Below are positions 1 through 8,261 of a stretch of DNA of 64,000 nucleotides, piece after piece; position 1 is the stretch's first letter; the number at the start of each line of letters is the position of its first letter. Under the pieces are notes generated by a model. The model ran no database searches and was not told where the DNA came from. It saw nothing but the letters and a program-made list of their open reading frames with translations. The DNA comes from an uncultured Bacteroides sp. Lineage in GTDB: Bacteria; Bacteroidota; Bacteroidia; Bacteroidales; Bacteroidaceae. Location: positions 62,001-126,000 of the forward strand of contig CAMTOQ010000003.1 in NCBI GenBank assembly GCA_947074205.1, in the 5' to 3' direction. The position numbers were made by a program, and so were the translations under genes.

Positions 1-74
1 CGGCCGGACAAGCAGCCGCCTTTTATAGCGATGGCCTAGTGATAGGTGGAGGAATCATCGTCCGTTCGGAATAA
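1..74 (+). CDS. mnmA: tRNA 2-thiouridylase MnmA, C-terminal end (partial)
   Basis: Only the last 24 codons or so are present, read in the frame that ends at TAA 72-74. The tail reads AGQAAAFYSDGLVIGGGIIV followed by RSE. This matches the C-terminal beta-barrel of MnmA/TrmU, where a PGQ.A.FY...LGGG pattern closes the protein. MnmA makes the 2-thio group of the wobble uridine in tRNA-Lys, tRNA-Glu and tRNA-Gln. The family call rests on this short tail alone, because the ATP-binding and catalytic cysteine regions lie outside the window. Confidence 0.72.
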   Translation, partial: AGQAAAFYSDGLVIGGGIIVRSE

Positions 75-79
75 GATAT

Positions 80-122
80 AAAAAGAGAGGCTAGTAGATA
101 TTGACATCTGCTAGCCTCTCTT
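80..122. terminator. Bidirectional intrinsic terminator between mnmA and the GH3 gene
   Basis: An 11-bp perfect inverted repeat, AGAGAGGCTAG (84-94) and CTAGCCTCTCT (111-121), has an inner AGAT/ATCT pairing that extends the hairpin. An A-run (81-84) gives a T-run on the minus strand. It lies between two convergent genes and can stop both transcripts. Confidence 0.85.
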
Positions 123-148
123 CTATAATTTAAAGGTATTCCACTTTT

Positions 149-1660
149 CTATTTCTTATTGAGTCGCAACATCTCTTCGATGTAATCGCGGTTGTTGCTC
201 AGTCGGGGAACTTTATGTTGACCCCCTAACTTGCCACGTCCGGCTAACCAGTCGTGAAACAATCCTTGACGCGCCACTACCACTTCTAATGGTTGCAAAG
301 CAATGTCTTTCCAACGCTTTGCTTCATAGTCGGAATTCACCTCTTTCAGTGTATGATCTAGAATATGTGCGAAGCGCTCCAATGAGCTAGGCATCTTAAC
401 AAACTCAATCAGCCACTGATGACGGCATTTGGCATTGCTGTCCATAAATACCGGTGCGGCCGAATATTCATTGACTTGTGCACCTGTTTCGGCACAAGCT
501 TTAGCCAGTCCCTTCTCAGCATTGTCCACAATAAGCTCCTCGCCAAAAGCATTGATAAAGTGTTTGGTACGGCCGGTAATAACAAACTTATATGGATTCT
601 TTGAGGCGAACTTCACGGTGTCGCCAATCATATAGCGCCACAAGCCACACGAGGTAGAGATCACCATCGCATAGTTTTTGCCAAGTTCCACTTCGTCGAG
701 GCAGTAAGCCTTAGGGTTTTCTTTGTCTAACTCCTCGATAGGTACAAACTCATAGAATATATCGTAGTCTATCATTAGCAACATCGCGGGATCCGACAAG
801 TCGTCTTGCGAACCAAAGTAGCCTTCTGAAGCATTGTAGGTTTCTACATAGTGCATGCCGGTCGACTGAATTAGCTGCTTATATTGTTCGCGGTAGGGAG
901 TGAAGGCAACACCACCGTGGAAGAATACTTCCAAGTTGGGCCAAACCTGCTCTAGCGAAGTCTTGCCTGTCTTTTCCAATACCTTCTTGATTAAAACCAT
1001 CATCCACGAAGGTACACCCGAAATATTGGTTACATCCTTGTTTATAGTGCTATTAGCTATTGCTTCGAGTTTAGTTTGCCACTCGTCCATCAAGGCTACC
1101 TTTTTAGAAGGTACACGCACAAGGTTGGCTAATGGGTTGATATTCTCGATAAGGATGGCCGATAAGTCGCCCACTAAACTATGTTTAGAGTTGAGGTTAG
1201 GACTGTGACTACCACCTAGAATCAAACTTTTACCCGAAAACATACGGCTATCCGGATTCATACGGAAGTAAAGAGTGACAACATCTCGTCCTCCTTTATA
1301 GTGTATATTCTTGAGTGCCTCCTTTGTTACAGGAAGGAATTTGCTTTTATCGTTTGTAGTGCCCGAAGATTTGGCAAACCAGCGTGTCTCTGATGGCCAA
1401 AGTATGTTTTTCTCACCCATACGTACGCGCTCCACCCAAGGTTTTACCTCTTCGTAAGTTTGTAGCGGTATGCGCGACTTGAAGTCTTCGTAGCTACGAA
1501 TCGATCTATAATCATACTTCTTACCCCATTCCGTGTTGGCGGCAGTAGATAGCAGGTGCTGCAATACACCTTGCTGTATCTCGCCCGGGCGGGTGGCATA
1601 AAGATCAATCTCTTTAATGCGCTTAAGAAATAATGGTTTGATTATCTTCGTTGTGTCCAT
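149..1660 (-). CDS. GH3-family acyl-adenylate-forming enzyme (auxin-responsive GH3-like)
   Basis: The 503-residue protein belongs to the bacterial branch of the GH3 family, a relative of the ANL adenylating enzymes that link a carboxylic acid to an amino acid or other acceptor. Visible family features are the ATP-binding segment FAKSSGTTNDKSKFLPVT near residue 93, a GGSHSP segment, the YNASEGYFG block near 280, and the GLWRYMIGDTV and ITGRTKHFINAFGE motifs further on. Length is close to that of bacterial members. Their substrate is generally unknown and cannot be read here. The start follows an AGG-type site, and a good promoter lies just upstream. It appears to be monocistronic, between terminators and intergenic DNA. 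Confidence 0.9.
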   Translation of the reverse strand: MDTTKIIKPLFLKRIKEIDLYATRPGEIQQGVLQHLLSTAANTEWGKKYDYRSIRSYEDFKSRIPLQTYEEVKPWVERVRMGEKNILWPSETRWFAKSSGTTNDKSKFLPVTKEALKNIHYKGGRDVVTLYFRMNPDSRMFSGKSLILGGSHSPNLNSKHSLVGDLSAILIENINPLANLVRVPSKKVALMDEWQTKLEAIANSTINKDVTNISGVPSWMMVLIKKVLEKTGKTSLEQVWPNLEVFFHGGVAFTPYREQYKQLIQSTGMHYVETYNASEGYFGSQDDLSDPAMLLMIDYDIFYEFVPIEELDKENPKAYCLDEVELGKNYAMVISTSCGLWRYMIGDTVKFASKNPYKFVITGRTKHFINAFGEELIVDNAEKGLAKACAETGAQVNEYSAAPVFMDSNAKCRHQWLIEFVKMPSSLERFAHILDHTLKEVNSDYEAKRWKDIALQPLEVVVARQGLFHDWLAGRGKLGGQHKVPRLSNNRDYIEEMLRLNKK

Positions 1661-1690
1661 TCCTATCTATATCCTTTGTTTAGAACTGTG

Positions 1691-1722
1691 CAAAAGTAGT
1701 TCATTTGAGTTATAATAACAAA
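1691..1722 (-). promoter_or_regulatory. Bacteroides-type promoter of the GH3 gene
   Basis: On the minus strand, -33 TTTG (719-722 of the 1 kb block, i.e. 1719-1722) and -7 TACTTTTG (1691-1698) are 20 nt apart. This is an excellent fit to the Bacteroides TTTG-N19-21-TAnnTTTG pattern, about 30 nt before the ATG. Confidence 0.75.
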
Positions 1723-1902
1723 TGTGGTTAAATTTAGTAGCAATCAATGAGTTAACACTTGTCAATATAATAGGCTCAAAAAGAGCTAATATCATTTTTT
1801 TCACTTAAAAGTTCTAGTAAATAAAGACTTAAAAACAGAAAAACTGACTAAATGTTTGACGAGAGGTCAATATTCAGACTCGGATGCTAATAATTGAGTA
1901 GC

Positions 1903-4590
1903 CTAACTCGACTTCTTAAAGAGGCGAAACAGCTCGCCAATCCAAAGCACTACCGAGGTAGATGCGATAATAATCACCCAATCGATTAGCTTTAGAGGCA
2001 CCACATTGAACATTTCGCCACCAATACTCACGATGATAAACTGTCCTACAATGATCATCATCGATATCATGAGAAACTCACTACAGTTCTTGAAGTGGAA
2101 TGCCGATCGCCTTGTTTGGAAAGCACGGGCATTGAAGAGATTCCAGAATTGCAGCATCACGAAGATGGTGAAGAATAGACTCAATTCATAGTCGGAAAGA
2201 CTATGCAGACCCGAGGTCATCTTGAAACTAAAGTCAGTGAGTGTTGTCACATCTGTATGCTGGAACACGTAAAGTATACTTAGAAGAGCTGCACAGAAAA
2301 GCCCGCCAACACCTATTATATCCCAACGCATAGGTGGGCTGATGATATGTGCATTGCGATCGCGAGGCTGTTCCATCATCACCGATTTGGATGGAGGCAA
2401 TGAAGCCAATGCCATAGCAGCGAAAGTATCCATAATCAGGTTGACCCATAACATCTGCGTCACAGTGAGCGGTGACTCTGTTCCCATAAATGCGCCCGCT
2501 AATACTATCAAGCAAGCAGCTACATTTACTGTCAATTGGAAAAGGATGAAGCGTTGAATGTTTTTGTATAGCGAACGTCCCCACATCACAGCGCGGCCGA
2601 TGCTGGTAAACGAGTTGTCGATAATTGTGATATCGCTAGCCTCTTTGGCCACCGAAGTACCGTCGCCCATAGATAGACCTACGTGAGCGGCTTTTAGGGC
2701 TGGTGCATCATTGGTACCATCGCCTGTAACAGCCACCACCTCTTTTAGTTCTTGCAGCGTTTCAACCAAGCGTTTCTTGTCCATTGGTCGGGCACGTGCA
2801 ATGATTTTTATATCGCCTATGCGCGCTTTTAGCTCCTCATCCGAAAGAGCAGCAAACTCAGGGCCGGTGATAATATTCCTGTCCGTATCTTCGTCGTTCC
2901 ATAAACCAATCTGACGGCCAATCTCTTTGGCTGTTCCCGGTGTATCGCCTGTAACAATCTTAATCTTGATACCGGCATTTATACATTCGCTCACCGCTTG
3001 AGGCACATCGTCGCGCACAGGGTCGGCAATGGCAGTAATTCCGATAAACTCTAAGTTGTCGGCCACTACTTTATGATCGTCGAACAGCTGATCACCCTCA
3101 TTAACCACTTGATAAGCGAAGCCGAGTGTACGCATAGCCTGATTTTGATAGCCCAATAGTTGACTGTCAATCTCGGCTTTGCTCACGTTGTTAATCGTCG
3201 ATTTGCATAGTCCATAAACAATTTCGGGTGCGCCCTTCACGTAGATAACACGTTTGCCAAGAATAGGCGACTCTACCACAGTAGCCATATATTTGCGTTC
3301 GGTGCTAAAAGGCAGCTCCTCAATGCGTGGAGCATTCTCTTTTACTGTCTGATAGTCGATGCCGTTATCTTTTAACCACAATAGTAAAGCTCCCTCTGTG
3401 GGGTTGCCTAGTACTTTGGCCTTCTCCTTATTAGAGAGGTCGAGTGAGGCAGTGCTATTCACCGCAATACCCTCTTCGATGATGTGACTCATCTGGTCGT
3501 TGCCCAACTTTTGGTTGTCCAAGCCATAGAAGTTAGTGCGATATACATTCATCTGGTTCTGAGTCAATGTGCCGGTTTTGTCGGTACAAATCACAGTTAT
3601 GGCTCCCATTGTTTCGCAAGCATGCATCTTGCGCACAAGGTTATTTGTTTTAAGCATGCGGCGCATACTGTAGGCCAAACTTAGAGTCACAGCCATAGGT
3701 AGCCCTTCGGGAACAGACACCACAATTAGTGTCACGGCAATCATTATCGTTTGCAAGAAGAACCCAAGGAATTCGAACCATTGGAAATCGTTGTGATTGG
3801 CAAAGAACATCACAATGCGTCCCACGATGATGAGCGTGGCGATGATATAACTAGCTCTAGTAATCAGCTTAGCTAGGCGGTCGAGCTGTTCATTAAGAGG
3901 AGTTCTTACGCTGTTGTCAATCTGTGCCGCCTCGAACACCTTGCCGTTTTCGGTATGGTCGCCCACGGCTGTTACTTGGAAGATACCGTGTCCCTCCATC
4001 ACCTTGGTGCCTTTCATCACCACGTTAGAAGCAAAAGTAGCCTCTTCGTCAAACTTTTCGGGATCAACAGTCTTGCTGCACACCGGTTCGCCGGTGAGCG
4101 ATGATTCGTCGATTTGCATAGTCACAGCCTCTAGCAATTGGCCGTCGGCAGGTACTTCATCGCCTGTCCCAATTATTACGATATCGCCAACTACCACATC
4201 TTTGCGGGGAATCTCTACGGTGTTTCCATTACGAATCACCCGTACAGCTTCGTCATCGTTTACCTGATTTAGAATGGCAAACTCTCTTTCGGCTTTTGTT
4301 TCGAAGTAAAATGCTAGCCCTGTGGCAAGAAATATTGCTATAAATATACCTACCGGTTCAAAGAACACTGAAGCCCCATGACCTAATCCGAAGAATTCAT
4401 AGAGCGCAATACCTATAGATAGTGCCCCTGCTACTAGTAGAATGATGATGAGAGGGTCGCGAAATTTCCCTAAAAACTTCTGCCAAAGTGTCTCTTTTTG
4501 AGGTGGAGTAAGGATATTCACTCCATGTTCGGCTCTGCTTTTAAGTACTTCGGCATCCGTTAGACCCGTGTAGTGTTCTTGCTTCTTCAT
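1903..4590 (-). CDS. Calcium-translocating P-type ATPase, PMCA type
   Basis: This is a type IIB P-type ATPase of about 895 residues, expected to pump Ca2+ out across the inner membrane. Visible are an N-terminal cation-ATPase segment, the actuator loop SLTGEP, the membrane motif PEGLPMAVTLSLAYSMRRM typical of PMCA/SERCA pumps, the phosphorylation site DKTGTLT (near residue 338), the nucleotide-binding segment KGAPE, the hinge GDGTNDAPAL (near 623), and four C-terminal membrane helices. The open frame runs 42 codons further upstream to 4716. I start at ATG 4590 (MKKQEHYTG) because it follows an A/G-rich site and begins the conserved part of the family. The extra upstream stretch looks like read-through of the leader. 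Confidence 0.92.
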   Translation of the reverse strand: MKKQEHYTGLTDAEVLKSRAEHGVNILTPPQKETLWQKFLGKFRDPLIIILLVAGALSIGIALYEFFGLGHGASVFFEPVGIFIAIFLATGLAFYFETKAEREFAILNQVNDDEAVRVIRNGNTVEIPRKDVVVGDIVIIGTGDEVPADGQLLEAVTMQIDESSLTGEPVCSKTVDPEKFDEEATFASNVVMKGTKVMEGHGIFQVTAVGDHTENGKVFEAAQIDNSVRTPLNEQLDRLAKLITRASYIIATLIIVGRIVMFFANHNDFQWFEFLGFFLQTIMIAVTLIVVSVPEGLPMAVTLSLAYSMRRMLKTNNLVRKMHACETMGAITVICTDKTGTLTQNQMNVYRTNFYGLDNQKLGNDQMSHIIEEGIAVNSTASLDLSNKEKAKVLGNPTEGALLLWLKDNGIDYQTVKENAPRIEELPFSTERKYMATVVESPILGKRVIYVKGAPEIVYGLCKSTINNVSKAEIDSQLLGYQNQAMRTLGFAYQVVNEGDQLFDDHKVVADNLEFIGITAIADPVRDDVPQAVSECINAGIKIKIVTGDTPGTAKEIGRQIGLWNDEDTDRNIITGPEFAALSDEELKARIGDIKIIARARPMDKKRLVETLQELKEVVAVTGDGTNDAPALKAAHVGLSMGDGTSVAKEASDITIIDNSFTSIGRAVMWGRSLYKNIQRFILFQLTVNVAACLIVLAGAFMGTESPLTVTQMLWVNLIMDTFAAMALASLPPSKSVMMEQPRDRNAHIISPPMRWDIIGVGGLFCAALLSILYVFQHTDVTTLTDFSFKMTSGLHSLSDYELSLFFTIFVMLQFWNLFNARAFQTRRSAFHFKNCSEFLMISMMIIVGQFIIVSIGGEMFNVVPLKLIDWVIIIASTSVVLWIGELFRLFKKSS

Positions 4591-4726
4591 TTTCTTTTTT
4601 ATTGCTGTATTCTTTAAAGGGATAAAGGTAATACTATAATAAAGCCATCCTAGAATGATAAAAATATTATAGGCATAAACTGCCTTTAGACGCATAGAAA
4701 GGTTGCAACATTGCAACTCTTTGTGC

Positions 4727-6127
4727 CTAAAGATTCTTTATTCTTTTATACAGCTCTGATTCAAACAAAGGAACCTTTGCCTCGGTTCGCGGGTCGATAA
4801 TAAAAAGTAAGTCTGGCTCTAAATTGATGTTAAAATGGCCAAAGCTGTTTTTGCTTACAATATAGTCGTCGGCATGGTGCAGGTGATCACTAACAAGTGC
4901 GATGCATCGCTTGATGCAACTGATCATGGGACGGCGTAACTCCGGCTGTTCCAAGTTGGGCGCTTTGCTAGCTTCGCCCCCAAACCATTCATATATCCTG
5001 TTGTATTTCTCTTGAATCTGCTTAATTCGTTTGTTGTAAGACTCTCTATTCTTTACCGATTCGGGTTGGTTGAAATTGATACCACCAGCTCTGGATTCTA
5101 TCAAGAAGAGGGTATACAACGCTTTCTCACGGCGGTGTAGCCCATTGATAGGGATATGAATATCGGCCAGTTCGATGATCTCTTTAAAGGGATTGATAAC
5201 GATAGAACTGCGCACGGAGCTACGAAGCAGATAGATGTCGAATAGCTGTTTGTAGAAGCCATGATAGAGAAATTGCCCCTCGCTCTCCTCGATGTTTTTG
5301 ATGACCATAGTGTCGCTACTTTCCATTCTCGATAATTTATCGAGAAAGACTTGTAGGGTTTCAAGTATCGATCCAATGACATCTATCTTCAAGAAGTTGG
5401 TGTAGAGTTTTTGGTTAGCAAATGAATCGCCGATTTTGAGAAGAAGTGCCGGATTGCTTTCGCGTAGAGATCTCATACCAAGCTTGTTGCACAGCTGATC
5501 TTTGCAAAACTCACTCGTGGTCATATGGCTTAGATGGTCTACCAAACTATCGATATCGGCATCCGATAGATGTGGTGCAATGAACGATACAACTTGATGA
5601 AACAATTGTGAAGGGGTGCTCTTGTAGTGTCCTGCAATATTGGGTATATAGATGAAATCGAAGCCGGAGACTTTGGCCTCTTTGGATATCTGTCTATAGT
5701 TGTCGTGAATCTCGCTATTGAATCGCTGATGGTGTTTTGTCTCGATATAGATGATCTGCGTATTTTCAATGCGCACTGCAGGGCTTTCGATGGATATCAC
5801 CTCGCAGGAGTCCCTATCATCATCGGTGAGTAGGTAGTGCAAGGCAATCATAAGCAGTGCCTCTTGTTTAGCACAGAAACCATCGCTCAGCGTCAAGTCG
5901 CCGAAATCTTTTAGCATTTGTAGCCTATCTTGCTCACTAGCTTTGGCTAGAGTAGTACAGGCATCTGCAAAGGTTAGCAGGGCTGCTTCAGTCTCTTCGG
6001 GTTTTATAATGCGGTAGCGTTCCTTTAAGTCTGCATACCACTCCATCTCGCAGACATCAATCACAGAGTCTGCTTTAATTAAGTCGGTACAGATACGGGC
6101 AAGTGCAATGCGTTCACTTTTTTTCAT
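4727..6127 (-). CDS. Uncharacterised protein with a TerB-like N-terminus
   Basis: The 466-residue protein has no signal peptide or membrane segment and is probably cytoplasmic. The first 110 residues are helical, with the look of a TerB-type domain: acidic residues around ADSVID..E.E and a second LSDGFCAKQEALLMIAL helix. The middle is not recognised. Residues near 335-385 (LYTLFLIESRAGGINF, then a lysine-rich helix and YNRIYEWFGG) look like a small helical, possibly winged-helix, module of a kind seen in Bacteroidota proteins. The tail ends in a compact beta-rich segment. It has its own start after a 140-bp gap and ends just upstream of the calcium-pump leader. I do not assign a function. Confidence 0.6.
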   Translation of the reverse strand: MKKSERIALARICTDLIKADSVIDVCEMEWYADLKERYRIIKPEETEAALLTFADACTTLAKASEQDRLQMLKDFGDLTLSDGFCAKQEALLMIALHYLLTDDDRDSCEVISIESPAVRIENTQIIYIETKHHQRFNSEIHDNYRQISKEAKVSGFDFIYIPNIAGHYKSTPSQLFHQVVSFIAPHLSDADIDSLVDHLSHMTTSEFCKDQLCNKLGMRSLRESNPALLLKIGDSFANQKLYTNFLKIDVIGSILETLQVFLDKLSRMESSDTMVIKNIEESEGQFLYHGFYKQLFDIYLLRSSVRSSIVINPFKEIIELADIHIPINGLHRREKALYTLFLIESRAGGINFNQPESVKNRESYNKRIKQIQEKYNRIYEWFGGEASKAPNLEQPELRRPMISCIKRCIALVSDHLHHADDYIVSKNSFGHFNINLEPDLLFIIDPRTEAKVPLFESELYKRIKNL

Positions 6128-6268
6128 TATATAGCTTCTTTAGTCAGGATAAAGATAGCAGAAAACTAGTTTCTACTGATGCAAATAGCTGATTATTCTC
6201 AATTGTTTGCCATACGAAATAAGATGCACGGCCGAAACTTGATCTGCTATCTTTTTCCCATCTATCAA

Positions 6269-7579
6269 CTAGAAGCTATACTGTAATAGGAAATTAAGTC
6301 GGTTGCCATGACGTTTGCCATCATCCGAGAATCCTTTACGCCAGCCTCTGATATACTCTATGCCGGTACGCATATAGGGGATAGGATCCCAAAATATGTT
6401 GGCTGTCACCTCTTGTCCATACTTGTATCCATCGCTACCGGCAACGGGCCATCCATTGTCCGAATAGCGTCTAATCTGGCTGTAGGTACCCGATGCAAAC
6501 AGCTTAGGAGAGAAGTTATATCTCAACCCACCATACCAAGCCAATACCGGTAAAGCTTGCATCTTGTAGGGGTTGTCAGGGTCGGGCACTAGGTCTATGT
6601 CTAGCTTCTGTGTATCGTTTACATATTTGGCTACCCCTGTACCATAGTTCACTTCACCAAAGAATTTCATGTTAGGGCATAGAGCAAAGATGGTAGATAG
6701 CTGAGCACCCCAAGCCATTTTGGACTTCGACTTCCACTGCTTATCGGCATAACTGTTATAAGAAAGATTGCGCATCACACCTGCAAGTCGCACTCTATTG
6801 CTTTCGCCCCACAGGTAACTAGCATGTGCCACGATGTCGGGCATTTTCTGCTTTCCCGACTTGATGTACTTATCCTCATAAGAGCCAAAGGTGTCGTAGA
6901 TAGTGGGTAACTCAATTGCACCGGTAAAGCTCCAGTGTTTTAGCTTATCGTAGGTGTAGCTCAACTGCGTCACACGGTAATTTACCATCCCTGCCGGACC
7001 ACAATTGGAGATGGAAGGTGCCGATGTATACACGTTCATGAAGTTACTGAAATTATATCCCATCTGTATGCCGAGGAATTGTACATACCCATTGTGCAAC
7101 CTAAAGTTGTAGTCGCTGCCAGTAAAATTACCTGCTACATAAACGATGATGTCGCCTAATGCTGTGGTGCGGCCCACCATCTTGATAAACACCTGCGAGT
7201 TTTCGATGTCGAACAAGAATTGACTTCTATCGCCAGTAGACTGAGGTGAAGGAATCAGTGAGGGTAAAAAGTTGGAGTTATCCGATATGCCACCAAAGTC
7301 AACCGATGGTACACCTTTTATGAACCCCCCAATACCGAGTCCAAATGTTCCTTTTTTATTTGTTATAAGAAAGCGCGGCATGCCGGCTTCGTTGAACTTA
7401 GGAGATACCGTGTTCTTAAATATAAGTACCAGATCTTTGTGTACCTTATCCATCGACACTACAACGATGGTATTTTTATCTTCATCTGTATCGACTTCTA
7501 CAACCTGCTGTGCAGCTATATGTGTGTTAAATAGCCCGAGTAAGAGTAGCACGCAACTTTGTTTGAGGAATCTTTTCAT
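6269..7579 (-). CDS. DcaP-like outer-membrane porin
   Basis: The 436-residue protein has a signal peptide (MKRFLKQSCVLLLLGLF then an AQQ cleavage region). Alternating strands follow, rich in Tyr, Trp and Gly, ending in LLQYSF with the C-terminal aromatic residue that outer-membrane barrels need. The GFIKG...DFGG stretch and the overall layout match the DcaP/porin superfamily of trimeric porins, whose substrates are usually small organic acids or are not known. The frame is open 30 codons further upstream (7669), but the MKRFL start gives a normal signal peptide and is preferred. A perfect 10-bp inverted repeat sits directly in front of the start codon and may control translation or transcription. 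Confidence 0.78.
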   Translation of the reverse strand: MKRFLKQSCVLLLLGLFNTHIAAQQVVEVDTDEDKNTIVVVSMDKVHKDLVLIFKNTVSPKFNEAGMPRFLITNKKGTFGLGIGGFIKGVPSVDFGGISDNSNFLPSLIPSPQSTGDRSQFLFDIENSQVFIKMVGRTTALGDIIVYVAGNFTGSDYNFRLHNGYVQFLGIQMGYNFSNFMNVYTSAPSISNCGPAGMVNYRVTQLSYTYDKLKHWSFTGAIELPTIYDTFGSYEDKYIKSGKQKMPDIVAHASYLWGESNRVRLAGVMRNLSYNSYADKQWKSKSKMAWGAQLSTIFALCPNMKFFGEVNYGTGVAKYVNDTQKLDIDLVPDPDNPYKMQALPVLAWYGGLRYNFSPKLFASGTYSQIRRYSDNGWPVAGSDGYKYGQEVTANIFWDPIPYMRTGIEYIRGWRKGFSDDGKRHGNRLNFLLQYSF

Positions 7580-7583
7580 AACT

Positions 7584-7613
7584 GTTCTTGTTTTAATGAA
7601 TATAAACAAGAAC
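7584..7613 (-). promoter_or_regulatory. Inverted repeat abutting the start codon of the porin gene
   Basis: GTTCTTGTTT and AAACAAGAAC form a perfect 10-bp inverted repeat with a 10-nt spacer (arms 7584-7593 and 7604-7613). It ends four bases before the ATG at 7579. In mRNA it would fold into a hairpin over the ribosome-binding region. In DNA it could be an operator for a dimeric regulator. Confidence 0.5.
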
Positions 7614-7667
7614 AACTGTTTCGCAAAAATGGTTGAACAGATTCTATGAATAACTAACCATAGGTGC

Positions 7668-7713
7668 AAAAAAAAGACTGTGCTGTAAGGATAAAACCTT
7701 CACAGCACAGTCT
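7668..7713 (-). terminator. Strong intrinsic terminator at the end of the dcw operon
   Basis: Arms AGACTGTGCTGT (7675-7686) and ACAGCACAGTCT (7702-7713) pair perfectly over 12 bp, with an inner AAGG/CCTT pairing. A run of eight A on the plus strand (7668-7675) gives the T-run expected for leftward transcription. It lies right after yqeY. Confidence 0.92.
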
Positions 7714-7748
7714 GTAGATATAGCAATATTTATCTAATCAATCCTCTA

Positions 7749-8198
7749 TCAGCCTAGAAGCTCTTTAACTTTGGCCGAAATGGCGCGACCTTCTGCAAGG
7801 CCCGCAAGCTTTTTAGTAGCTACACCCATCACCTTACCCATATCTTGAGGGCCAGTAGCTCCTACTTCGGCGATGATAGTTTTCAAGGCAGCTTCCAACT
7901 CTTCGGCACTCATTTGCTTTGGAAGATATGCTTCCATTACACTTACCTGAGCCAATTCGCTTTCGGCAAGATCTTCACGGCCTTGTCCTTTGTAAATCTC
8001 TGCAGCATCCTTGCCTTGTTTCACCAATTTTTGGATGATCTTAAGAGCGGCATCGTCTGTTAGCGTATCGTTTGCACCAGCAGCAGTCTTCGCTTCGATA
8101 AAAAACTTCTTGATGTTTCTCAAAGTCTCTAGCGCTACCTTATCTTTGGCACGCATAGCGTTCTTAATGTCTTCGCTGATTCTATCAAATAAATCCAT
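7749..8198 (-). CDS. GatB/YqeY domain-containing protein
   Basis: The 149-residue protein is YqeY-like. It has the N-terminal helical segment DLFDRISEDIKNAMRAKDKVALETLR and the C-terminal YqeY domain ending in GKVMGVATKKLAGLAEGRAISAKVKELL. The fold resembles the tRNA-binding tail of the GatB amidotransferase subunit, but stand-alone YqeY proteins have no settled function. It is the last gene before the operon terminator, 63 bp behind ftsZ, so it is probably read from the division operon. Length is normal for the family. (The quoted stretches are fragments of the domain, not the full sequence.). Confidence 0.93.
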   Translation of the reverse strand: MDLFDRISEDIKNAMRAKDKVALETLRNIKKFFIEAKTAAGANDTLTDDAALKIIQKLVKQGKDAAEIYKGQGREDLAESELAQVSVMEAYLPKQMSAEELEAALKTIIAEVGATGPQDMGKVMGVATKKLAGLAEGRAISAKVKELLG

Positions 8199-8261
8199 TG
8201 TTAATATTGTTTTGGCCCTAAGGCGTAGTTATTTTAATAAGTTGTTTTTATAAACGGAAGA

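Noticed and set aside
1661..1902. Possible small gene between the GH3 gene and the calcium pump
   Set aside because: No frame of useful length with a start and ribosome site. The stretch is AT-rich with only the GH3 promoter.
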